Under the pieces are notes generated by a model, which made no database searches, had not been told where the DNA came from, and saw only the letters and a list, made by a program, of their open reading frames with translations. Below are positions 44,461 to 54,028 of a stretch of DNA of 64,000 bases, piece by piece. Source of the DNA: Augochlora pura (Eukaryota; Arthropoda; Insecta; Hymenoptera; Halictidae); contig NC_135772.1 in NCBI RefSeq assembly GCF_028453695.1, positions 20,641,412 through 20,705,411 on the forward strand, written 5' to 3'. A program made the translations under genes and the position numbers. Numbering within the stretch: the stretch's first letter is position 1; each line of letters starts with the position of its first letter.

Positions 44461-44735
44461 GTCAAAGGGTTGAAGCGATCGAGTGTACGCTCGTGTGCGA
44501 CCGCGGAGGAGATCGGTCGTGGAATGTTCGTGTGAACGGATAAAGATGTCGAGTAACGTTGCCGTTTATTTAACAGCGAAGCACCGGGCCGGGCCGGGCC
44601 GGGCCCGGGAATTAACGGTCACGGTATCGTCGGGTTTAATCGGAGACGTCTCTTCGCGCGCGGGCTGAACTCCTCGAGAGGAGAAGTGAACAGGTAAGAA
44701 CGGAAGAGAGCAGCGGCGGCGGCGGCGGCGGCGGG
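44461..44735 (+). promoter_or_regulatory. Possible 5' untranslated exon end with CCGGG and CGG repeats
   Basis: A GC-rich block carries (ccggg)5 at 44584-44609, then a cag|gtaaga donor-like site at 44694, then (cgg)7 at 44713-44734. A short ATG frame (44546) ends before the donor, as upstream frames in 5' leaders often do. The layout resembles the end of a noncoding first exon. No promoter motif or acceptor partner is visible, so this is a weak call. Confidence 0.2.
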
Positions 44736-46622
44736 CAGCAACGCCGGCAGATATTATCGCCTCGGAGATGCCGCGTCACGATTATTGTCAAACATTTCAT
44801 CGACTAAGTCCTTTGGGTGGGCCACGATAAATCCCTCTTAAGGGGGCTTCGCGAGATCTCGGCCGTTATAATTCTTCGGGAAAATCTGCCGCGTGGCTGC
44901 CGCCGCCCCCCGACGGAAACACTGAAATTAATACCTTTCTTGGGGGACACTACCTGTCCCCGAACTTCCACGGAGATCCCTATCTCGTCGAGACGAGATA
45001 CACTTTCTCCTCATTTTTATAGAACTTCTTTCTTAAGGCGCTTCTTTCTCTTAGGCGCGGATTTTGCGCAAATAAAGTTTTTCGTAACTAAATTACCATC
45101 TTTCTTAATATATATATATTTTTTTTTTTTGGTATTGCTATATATATTCTTTTCTTAATGTATTGTACATACACGCTTTCACTTTAATCGTTTACTTTAA
45201 TCATTAATAAAACAATTGAGCGAAGCACGAAACATTCACGAAAGCCACTATAGCGGCGCGTCGTGCCTAAGAAGTTAAAAACACTATTTCTTCGAGGGAA
45301 CGATTTTTACTATTTCTATTATCCCTTGTAATATTTAAAAATAGTGAAAATTGCGTATAGAAACTTTTATATCAAACTTTATGTATATTTGCTATATTTG
45401 CTATTTACTTGTTGAAAATAGAAATGCCATTTGGCTGCGGATTTTTGTGCAAAATAAAAGCGATCTTTGCTATAAATTCTGTTGGAAGTCGTCGGCGCAG
45501 GACCGACACGACGGCTACACCACGGAGGGGTCGATCAACCGATCGACGTTAAATCAATCGATCAGTACCGGGGGAGAGATCGACGGCGAATCGCAGGAAC
45601 GCTGTATCACGGCCGGCATTAATTATCGCGGAGTCCGCGCAGGCGCGCGCGCGTGTTCGCCGAGGTAGTATCGTACGTTTCGAGTTGCGGGGACAATGTG
45701 CGGCTTCGCAGGAGACACGTTTCCGCGACGACTATTCGTCCCGGGGTCGTTCGAGAGGATCTCTTACCTCGGGGGGGAAGGGGGGAAGGGAGCAACGAGG
45801 AAGGCCGTGGATGGAGCGCGGGACGGGGGAAACAACGATGGCATCTCGAGTGTTCCGGAGGATTATCTCCTCGGGCGAGGATACTCTCGCGGCACCCGGC
45901 TGATCTTCGGCTGATTGCGGCCGCTCGGAAAAATTAGTCGGATTGTTTGGAACGGTGGCTCTCATCCTCTTACGGGATTTGTCCTACTTCTTGCCTCCGG
46001 AGCCGGCCGGCTTATGACGAGATACGCGCGCCGGGCTCTGCATCCGATAAGACAACCGGATCGCTCACTCTTTTTTTTTTGTCCTTGGGAAACTTCCTCG
46101 GATTTCTTTCTCCCGAACAAATAGATTGTTCGCGAACAATCTCGTTTTACAAGTGTTTCGACAAGAGGCAATCCGATTGTGCTAACATTTCCTTCTTCAA
46201 TTTTATTTACGCTTTTTCGTTTGAATTTTTATCGCAAGCATTTGTTCTAATAATTTTTGACTGATATTTTGATATTCCGATGTTCTAATATCCTGTCAAA
46301 AAAATACCTGCTAAAAATTTAGGTGTATTTTAGGTGAACGATCTCTTCGACCATCGCGAACGTACAATTAAAAAAGATTTGTTTGACGAGGTTGGAATTG
46401 TAGAACGCATTATCCCGCGCGCAATAATGAGCCGCGATTCACCGGGAAATGATTTACAGCGGCGCGCTCGGCCGCTCTGTAATTCTTTTAATTACCGAGG
46501 CGGGGAATATCGAGCAAGTGGCATAAGCCACCTAATTAGAAATCCATTGTGTAATCCGACTCGCGACCGGTAATTTCCACGATGGTTCTGATTACCGGCG
46601 ATTCGTTATTCCGTCTGACCCA
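44736..46622. other. Noncoding stretch, no gene seen
   Basis: AT-rich DNA at 45050-45480 includes a ta/t run at 45107-45130. A G-rich run (seven, six and three G) lies at 45771-45791. About 46420-46600 is rich in TAATTA-like words. A 20-bp palindrome is listed separately. Frames are near 100 codons or fewer. Confidence 0.55.
46123..46142. repeat. Perfect 20-bp palindrome
   Basis: agattgttcgcgaacaatct equals its own reverse complement. It could form a cruciform or bind a dimeric protein; nothing around it tells which. Confidence 0.95.
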
Positions 46623-46636
46623 GGTCCGGCATTGCA

Positions 46637-46800
46637 GCGCGCGCGCGCGCGCGGGAAATTAACCGGATCGTTTCGTCGGCGCGTATCCTCTTAAAGGATT
46701 TCTTTCGCAGCGCCTTCTTTTTCTTTTTTCTTTTTTTTTTATCTCGTTCCGTTTCCATCTCCCGGTAATTTACACCGAACGGCGAGCGAGCGAGCGAGCG
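46637..46800. repeat. Cluster of simple repeats: CG, T-rich, gcga
   Basis: A (CG)n run at 46637-46653, a T-rich tract at about 46716-46741 and (gcga)n at 46782-46800 lie close together. Confidence 0.9.
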
Positions 46801-47400
46801 CGCGTGTGCGCGGCGATTATGTTGCCGATTCGAGCCGAGGGTCGCCGTAAGTATTTCCTGATTACGGCACCTGCGAATTTAAGAGAGCTCCGGGTAACTG
46901 TGCTCTCCGAGGCTGTGTCCCATAATCCGCGTATCCGGTGCGAGAACAGTTTCGGCTGGCGCGGGCTTATTGGTTCGCTTCGAAGCTCGTGCAATGGACG
47001 TAAATAACAGGACCGTCGAGTTTTGTCGCGTTGCGATCAAAAATTGCTGAACGATGAGATAAAGATACTATTGCAGACTTTAACATTTCCGTTCAATTAG
47101 CGTACAAATTTTAATGCGAGAATAATACGATAAAAGTAATACTGTTTCACGCGATGTTGGAAAAATATCTGTTCACTGAAGGGCGAATGAAATTTCGAAG
47201 GGAACGTTTCGTTAACGACGACGCAAGAGCCAGTGGTGCGGCTTCGAGGTCGAGGTGGGAAAGCCGTAGGAAACGGAGCTCGCGAGCCGCGAAACAGGGG
47301 TAAGAACCGGCCAGAAATCCGGGCGAAAAAAGAAACAGGATAGACCAGGAGAACGCACAATGGAAAGAATACGGAGGACGGGATCTGTTTAAAAAGCGGA
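46801..47400. other. Noncoding stretch, no gene seen
   Basis: Mixed composition with an AT patch at 47030-47160. The minus-strand ATG frame 47147-47719 begins beyond this stretch and is discussed in findings. Confidence 0.55.
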
Positions 47401-47600
47401 TAGATAGGTGGGTGGAGGGGGAGTGGAGGAGTCGGTGGACGAAACGAGAGGGGGACGGAGCGAGACGGAGGAGTCGAAGACCGGTCGCCACGGGGAGGAA
47501 AAGGGCGAGGGCGAAGGGCGAAGGGTGGGAGGGAGGGAGGGAGAAGGGTTGCCGAAGAGAGACCGAAGAAGAAGCAGCGGCGGCGGCGGTGGAATCAGGG
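47401..47600 (+). repeat. Purine-rich, G-rich low-complexity block
   Basis: Almost pure purine on the plus strand. Repeated gggcgaa at about 47503-47525 and (ggga)4 at 47526-47543 give many G-runs and several quadruplex patterns. Confidence 0.85.
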
Positions 47601-48038
47601 GAGACAGAAAAATCAAGCAACAAAGAGTAACGCCGGCAGGGCTGAATATTGCATTCGCATTCGCCGGCTGCCTCGTCGTTTTCGTCCTCGCTATACCCAG
47701 TCGCCATGTATGAATGCAACCAGCCGCCAGTCGTCCGCCCGTGAAGTCGGGTGGTAGCGCTCTCGCAGTCTTATTTGTTCGGGCACAATATGCACGCGCT
47801 CGCGCCGGCAGATGCGAGCATATGCATTTTTATGGGGAAATGTAACGATCGGCTTTCGACGCCGCGGCTACCCGCCCCCGCTCCAAACTCCGCGCGCATT
47901 TCGGCCGTTTATCCCTTATATCCCTGTTCGGCGTTTCCTTCGAGCAGACCCCGCGGATCGGCTGTGGCTCCCTTTCGTCCGGTCGAACTCTTTTCCGACT
48001 TTCGGTGCGGCGATCGGGCGCGCGCGGATACCGCGGGA
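47601..48038. other. Noncoding stretch, no gene seen
   Basis: CpG-rich. The start of the 190-codon minus-strand ATG frame lies at 47719. No other feature. Confidence 0.55.
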
Positions 48039-48121
48039 CGAGTCCTGGAAAATCGGGAAATCGTCTACCGAGTCCTGGAAAATCGAGGAATCGTCTATCG
48101 AGTCCTGGAAAATCGGGAAAT
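48039..48121. repeat. 30-bp minisatellite, 2.8 copies
   Basis: cgagtcctggaaaatcg repeats at 48039, 48069 and 48099 with ggaaatcgtcta between. The period keeps frame, giving the peptide unit YRVLENREIV. Confidence 0.95.
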
Positions 48122-48361
48122 GAATTCATAGAAATGAATTCTTAAGGCAGTTACACGAAGAACTGTGTCATCCATATATAGATACGTACGTCTCGCCGAG
48201 GTGGCAGTGTATTAAGAAAATTAATTTTTTTAGACTGCTGCTACCTTGAAACAAATTGAATTGGAAAATCGGTTCCATACCGTGGGCAAATCTAATCTGT
48301 CTGGCTTCCGCTTTTATTGGTTTATGGATCGCCTACGCTGTTCCACGCGCGTGCACGCGCA
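48122..48361. other. Noncoding stretch, nothing seen
   Basis: AT-leaning DNA with no notable feature apart from gaattc words just after the minisatellite. Confidence 0.55.
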
Positions 48362-48439
48362 CGAATACCTATTTAAAGGTATTCGTACGTGTATATAATA
48401 TTTAAAGTATGTGAATAATAGAAATACTTTAAATATTAT
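48362..48439. repeat. Two adjacent hairpins
   Basis: Hairpin 1: cgaatacct (48362-48370), a 6-base loop, then aggtattcg (48377-48385). Hairpin 2: ataatatttaaagta (48395-48409), a 15-base loop, then tactttaaatattat (48425-48439). Both stems are perfect. The pair could be a rho-independent-like chance fold, a MITE fragment or a hairpin RNA; there is no further evidence. Confidence 0.85.
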
Positions 48440-48924
48440 TGATCGTATTGTTAAAGAAAATAAAGGGGAAATAACCCAAGAAAAATCATATCGAAGAAGT
48501 CCTGCTGTCCTCAGATTTTCTGCGACATTTTTGGATTCTGCTAGGGGACGATATTCAAAGAAAGGGAGGATAAAGCGCGAAGAGCGTCCCGAGGAGGGCA
48601 AAAGTGTCGGGAATTCAATCAGGGCGTCGAGGCGTCTTCGTAACCCCTATCGACAGGGCCCTTTCAGACACAATTAGTTCGAATCGCGCCTCCGGCAGCC
48701 CCGTCGTTGCTCGGGGCGCCGCAAAAACTCCGAAAAACGTCCTGGAATAGGACAATCGTTCCCCCTTAGCGCGCAATCTTCGGCAAAAAGGAGGCATATG
48801 CCAGCCCCGTCTCCCGGGGGACGATATTTCACCCCCTCCGCGACAAGCCGGCCGGATTAAAGGGCTGGAAATAAGACCGTCGGGGAGAGAAGGCGACGCT
48901 CAGACACGGAGACAGAGACGGACG
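48440..48924. other. Noncoding stretch, no gene seen
   Basis: Mixed composition. Frames under 100 codons and no repeat until the purine block. Confidence 0.6.
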
Positions 48925-49053
48925 CAGAGAGAGAGGGAGAGAGAGAGAGAGAGATTTAAAAAGAGCGAAAAAGTCAGAGAAATACAGTTGAAGAGAGAGA
49001 GAAATTTAAAGAGAAAAAGAGAGAGAAGTAGAGTTGAAAAGAGAGCTTTATAG

Positions 49054-49084
<31 letters not shown>

Positions 49085-49110
49085 GAAATAGATTCAAAGA
49101 GAGGGAGGAA
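48925..49110. repeat. GA-rich degenerate repeat block, 186 bp
   Basis: (GA)n with frequent gaaa, gtt, ttta and aagt interruptions, almost all purine on the plus strand. It looks like an old expanded microsatellite that has accumulated mutations. Confidence 0.93.
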
Positions 49111-50057
49111 CGGGAGGATCGACCAGAAGAGCGCCAAGGGGATGCCGGCCAGAGAATTTCTCGGTGGTAATTAATCGCGGCGTCGGTATCGAGATAATGG
49201 TTACTAATTAACCGGAGCGTGGTCGATCGATTCGAGTCCTAGGCTATAGAAAACGGAATGGAACTCCGTGGTATGGACAGACCCCTTACGTAAAGCCCGG
49301 TGACTTTGCGATCGCATTGCCGCCGCAGCCATAGTCGTCGCCGCCGCCGCCGGCACCGGCTTTGTTGCCGGTAGCAATTTCCTTGTAGGATTTACTGGAT
49401 ATTGATGGCCATATCCTGCGGGGGAATTCTTTCTCCCCCGGTCCGTATCATTCCGCGGCTTCAATTCGATCCCGGTAATTTTTATGTTTCCAGCCGGACG
49501 CGGGACTCGAAATTGATATTTTCTTGCGGCACCTGCCGACGGAAATATCGCCGGCAAACGGATTGAAAAATTCGAGAAATTTTATCCGGAAATTGATTGG
49601 CCTTCCTACGTGCTTTTTATCAATATGTGGAAGTCGTAGCTTTAAGTTAAAATATTAATCAATATTATCAAATGTGGGTTAACTGCAAGTAAAAATAACT
49701 TCTTTTCATATAACTAAATGCATATAAAATTCAACCTTGCGGTTGATACATTTTTAAATCTAAACTCTGATCGTATAAAAATCGTCTTGGAACGCGATAT
49801 AATAATTTCAGTATTACCTCAGAGTAAAGGGTAAAACTCTGAACTATCTGGCCATTGAAACGCGATTACGCTGATTCTGCGAAAAATATTCAGCGGCAGC
49901 CGCGGTGGAAATATTTGAAGAAAAAGTACTTACGGAGTGTCTCCGATAGCTTGGAACTGGTCGCACGATCGGGAATCTCAGACTCGACCGTACAAATCAA
50001 ATAATTCGAGATACAGACAGTATTATCGTTTGAGACGATTCGAGGTAGCAAGGCACG
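49111..50057. other. Noncoding stretch, no gene seen
   Basis: CpG-rich to 49560 (with a gccgccgcc run at about 49338-49350), then AT-rich to 49860. A gagtaaagggtaa motif is at 49822. Frames at most 117 codons, unrecognised. Confidence 0.6.
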
Positions 50058-50063
50058 GGAGAG

Positions 50064-50101
<38 letters not shown>
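50058..50101. repeat. GA microsatellite
   Basis: About 16 uninterrupted GA units after gagaaaaaga. Confidence 0.95.
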
Positions 50102-50105
<4 letters not shown>

Positions 50106-50237
50106 CCCCGTTGGAACGCACAATACAGCCGCGGCGAGGCTCGTCGCGACTGATTCGAGAAAGGTTCTCTAGAGAGGCGTTGAAATTCCGCAGACTCCTC
50201 GGGCTCGTCCTTTAAAATCGACGATAACGCCATGGAA

Positions 50238-50268
50238 CGAGAGAGAGAGAGAGAGAAAGAGAAATAGA
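50238..50268. repeat. GA microsatellite, imperfect
   Basis: (GA)n then gaaagagaaatagag. Confidence 0.92.
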
Positions 50269-50456
50269 GTGAGGGCGGAAAAGAGCGACCGAGAGGGGTG
50301 CGCGAGAGGGAAGGAGGCAGAGATGCGTTTGTTCCCTCGGTCCCTAACCCACGTCGTCTTCGAGCCTCGAATCGTCGGACAGAGACGGGACTTACCTGAA
50401 ACAGATAAAAAGGTATAACGTTAGAGAGGTGAGCGCCCGGCTTTTAATTGGAGCGA

Positions 50457-50580
50457 CGTCATTTATCGCGGGGAGAGCGAAAACCCCGAGACGGCGGCGA
50501 GCCGTCGAATTCCATAGGCTTTTGTGGTCCGGTAAAAGGCCCGAGAGCTTTTCAGCCCCCCTCCGCCGCGATAAATGACG
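50457..50580. repeat. 124-bp foldback
   Basis: cgtcatttatcgcgg (50457-50471) and ccgcgataaatgacg (50566-50580) are exact 15-bp inverse complements, with partial pairing further in (gagagc/gctctc, ccccgag/ctcgggc). A nested stem gacggc/gccgtc lies near 50490. It may be a MITE relic, a pair of mirrored binding sites or a hairpin RNA. Confidence 0.75.
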
Positions 50581-50869
50581 GATGTCCCGATACCACAATG
50601 CCGCGCGTCGCGAAATCGAGACCCCCGCCGAGCGACACCGGAAGTAGCCACCCCCGCCCCCGCGTCTTTAACCAAAGCCGCTGTTCGATCAAATGAGGCT
50701 CGCAATTTATAAGCACTGACAGAAGACGGGGCGCTTCTGTACGGAAATTGGTCGACAACACTGATAATTAATACAGATGATAATTTTAGCCGATGATAAT
50801 TAATGCAGGGTGAATAAAACACTGTTGTAACGCAATTTAATCATCAAATTACACTGCAACGGTGATTAA

Positions 50870-51278
50870 GATACCTGGAGTCCAAATTGCCCCACGGGAA
50901 AGTTGTGGAAAACTCGCTCAAAGTCCAAAAATGAGCCCCAGACGGCCACATACCCCCGATTATTTGACTCAAAAAATCATAAAAAAAATCCCAGGTCATT
51001 TTACGGGAATGTACGTTCCGGAGTCGTAAACTAGACACTTTCAGCTTCAATTTAAGGTACCTGGAGTCCAAATTGCCCCACGGGAAAGTTATGGGAAACT
51101 CGCCCAAAGTCCAAAAATGAGCCCCAGACGGCCCAAAACCCCCGATTATTTGACTCAAAAAATCATAAAAAAATCCCAAGTCGTTTTACGGGAATGTACG
51201 TTCCGGGGACGTAAAGTAGACACTTTCGGCTTCAATTTAAGGTACCTGGAGTTCAAATTGCTCTACGGGAAAGTTAAC
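50870..51278. repeat. 186-bp satellite, 2.2 tandem copies
   Basis: Units start tacctggag at 50872, 51058 and 51243 (periods 186 and 185). The first two copies differ at few positions; the third stops after about 35 bases. One period is 62 codons, so a minus-strand frame (50844-51179) stays open and repeats DFLSQIIGG...FWTL...NLDSRYL. The frame is a by-product of the period unless other copies show purifying selection. Confidence 0.95.
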
Positions 51279-51754
51279 AAATATTAGCAAAAATATTAGT
51301 AATCAATGTTATCGCCTGGGTAGAATTTTTGTCTGAAAATGTCCAAGTCATTTAATTCAATTTTAAGAAAATTATTTTAATTGAGTAGACCATTCAATTC
51401 CCCNTCCCTTTGATGAATCAATCACTCCCTCGGCCGATAATCCGTAGAAACGTCCCNATCGCAACAATCTCCAGAAATCACNGTCAAACAATCACCGATC
51501 GATTAGCAGAAACGGTCCGATACATCCAATAACACTCGGCCAATTAAGTGCAATTTGCCGACACCGCTTCCAGACGGATCGCCCTCTCGGCGTACGCGGG
51601 ATCCGCAATAATATTTGTCCCCGATTTGCAAAGCAAGTCTGGACGCGCTCTCGGGGACAATCACGAAGGAAAATATTGACAGTGGTCCCGGGCGAACGTG
51701 GAAAAATGCTGGCGAGAATACCGGGAGTAGTAATCGGCCGGCACTGTAAAAACC
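51279..51754. other. Noncoding stretch with three undetermined bases
   Basis: N occurs at 51404, 51457 and 51482. AT-rich to 51400, then CpG-rich. No gene is supported; the 148-codon minus frame at 51492-51938 includes the GA tract. Confidence 0.6.
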
Positions 51755-51759
51755 AAGAG

Positions 51760-51802
<43 letters not shown>

Positions 51803-51803
51803 C
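51755..51803. repeat. GA microsatellite with gata units
   Basis: gagagatagatagagaga start, then about 14 GA units with one gg interruption. Confidence 0.95.
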
Positions 51804-52370
51804 GTAAAAAAGAAAGAGAAATCGTGTGGCGCGAAGGAGGCATGACCGTGCAGATTTCAGGAGGATTTTAATTAATCGGGACGCAAAAAAGGAGGCGTCT
51901 TGCGGACACGTAACACACGGCCGACGGGATTGCAACATCGCGCGGAAGAGCGAGATAAATCACGGGTTTGTGCAGGACCACGATGGAAAAAAAAAGGAAG
52001 GAAGGATCGGTGCTATCCTGTCGACGAGGCGACGCGACTGCCGGGGACACAGAGAGTTGCGCGCGCGTGCATCACGTTTTCGTGAGGCCGCAGGTGAGAG
52101 AGACCGGGCCTTTTATCGATCCCGGGGATCTGCGAACTCTCTCGCGATCCATCCTTTCCGCCGCGCCTTAGAAAAACTCGTATGCAAACGGCGCGGGGCG
52201 ACATTCAAATTTCAGTGGGAACGCGTCCCCGGGCTTTCTTTGCGCACGATTATGCTTGCCTTTCTGGAAGAAACTTTCTAATGCCGTTCGAGGGAAGCGG
52301 AGGCTCTTCCTCTCCGTTCATTTTCGGTGACAGTGCTCTTAGATATTATCGCTTAACTTGTTAGCTGCGC
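51804..52370. other. Noncoding stretch, no gene seen
   Basis: CpG-rich. A 151-codon plus frame (51826-52281) overlaps several others on both strands; no domain is recognised. Confidence 0.6.
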
Positions 52371-52466
52371 GACACGAGTACAGTCGTCATGGAAAAGTGG
52401 CGGTATTTCTCGTCGTGACGAGTATAGTCGTCATGGAGAAGAAGTGGCACCGTTTCGTCTCGTGAC
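52371..52466. repeat. 45-bp tandem duplication
   Basis: gacgagta-c/t-agtcgtcatgga, then aagtggc and tttc, then cgtcgtgac occur twice, the shared gtcgtcatgga at 52383 and 52428. Confidence 0.85.
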
Positions 52467-53472
52467 TTTATTCTTGTCTATATTATATTATATATATTGT
52501 AATTGTAATATTATATTACATAATTTATTGTAGCAGAATCAAGAACGAAACAATAATGAGACTGGAGATCTTAATGTGACTGTACAAGTATGATAATCTC
52601 GAGGAACTTCTGAAATGTCGTAGAATCTTTAATGGATTCTAACGCAATCCTATTTCATTCATAATTCAATGAAACCGATTGCCAAGGAGATGAGATTCTT
52701 CTCGACCCAGGTTCCTCGGAGTCCTTTCTTGACCTATCGCAATTTTCGAGCGATGCTCGTTTTTATCGCGACTCCGTTTTCAGACCGATCCAAATATTCG
52801 CGTGATTCGATCGCCGCGTGAATTCAAAGGTCGCCCCGGCGTCAACCCACGAAGTCGCAATCATCGGCGCGCCGGTAATGAAATTAATTCGCCGGGAGAG
52901 CCCCGATCCGCGAGTCGCGGGAATAATCAGTTTGAGTGGTCGCGGCTGGGGAAGATGATTGAACGGGAAACGAACGGTCCATTTAGTCGCGTATCGTTTC
53001 GCGGCTGGCGTCGCAGAAAACGACCAGGAGAGGAGAAACTGCTGGAACCGTGTCTCCGGTGGCTGCGATAAAGTCGTACGGCCGGGAGAGGTAAACGTCC
53101 ACGGCGATGCGCTAAAAGCGGCCCGTAAGTGCTCCATGGAAACTCGTCCTCCCGCCATGGGGGACCCGTAACTCGATGGTCGTGCCGTCGCGGATGATGT
53201 AATGGCAATGATAAAATTCGTTTCGCTCTTCTGCGACGATACCGCGAATCGATGGCGCGCCGGTCACGGATTCTGGAGGCTCGCAGACTGCATTGTCTCG
53301 CGGTGCACACCACCGCCGGACGACCCACCACTCTGCAAACAATGCTGCTTGCTAACTCCGCTTTGTTCTCGAAAAATAGAAACACTATTTTCTCTCGTTT
53401 CTACATTGTGGATTTTGTTCTCCTACTCCCACTATCGGCTGTCGCAGTTGTTGAAATCTACGCGCGTTCAAT
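52467..53472. other. Noncoding stretch, no gene seen
   Basis: AT-rich to about 52760, then CpG-rich. Frames of 131 and 152 codons on the minus strand at 52763-53385 overlap plus-strand frames and are unrecognised. A gag|gtaaac site at about 53091 is weak. Confidence 0.6.
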
Positions 53473-54028
53473 CTATAAAAAATGTATCGATTCTCACGCT
53501 TTGTCAAAGTTCACCATTGAGACGAGTAACTTTCATAGTCCTGGTAAATCAATGACTGAGAAATCTATGGTCGCAATATATTAATGCCACGAAGACAGTG
53601 GTAAAGAGGAGGCTTTTCACTTGAAAATGGGCCCTCGGCCATCTTTGTACGACCATCCTGTACCAAATTGCGGCCATTTGAATTTTCGAAGGGATTTCAC
53701 CCTACCTCTGGACCGGGTCTGAGAGGTATCGAGTCACAAAACTGGTCATAACTCGGTCAAAAAAAATCGTAGAACAATGAACCTAGGCTTGTTTGAAAGC
53801 TAATACTATATGCAATCGAGTGGTTTTGGTCGCGATACTAAAAAAAATTTGTCGATCCTCCCAGGCTTTGTCAAAATTGACCATTGCATCAAATGTCGAT
53901 TTCGAAATCTTTTGATTTCAGAGTCCTGTAAAATCAATGACTGAGAAATCTATTGTCACGGTAGACTAATGCCACGAAGATGGTCATAAAGAGGAAGCTT
54001 TCCACTTGAAAATGGACCCTCGGCCACT
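53473..54028. repeat. Duplicated repeat: 53473-53642 and 53837-54028
   Basis: Both copies share ctttgtcaaa, accattg, aaatcaatgactgagaaatc, taatgccacgaag, taaagagga, cacttgaaaatgg and ccctcggcca in the same order. Copy 2 has about 20 extra bases near 53895. The 194-bp spacer holds aaaaatcgtag, 18 bases, gtttgaaag, also present in the element at 31799-31938. Confidence 0.85.

Noticed and set aside
50844..51179. 111-codon minus frame as a real repeat protein
   Set aside because: The frame exists because the 186-bp satellite period is a multiple of three; no independent support.
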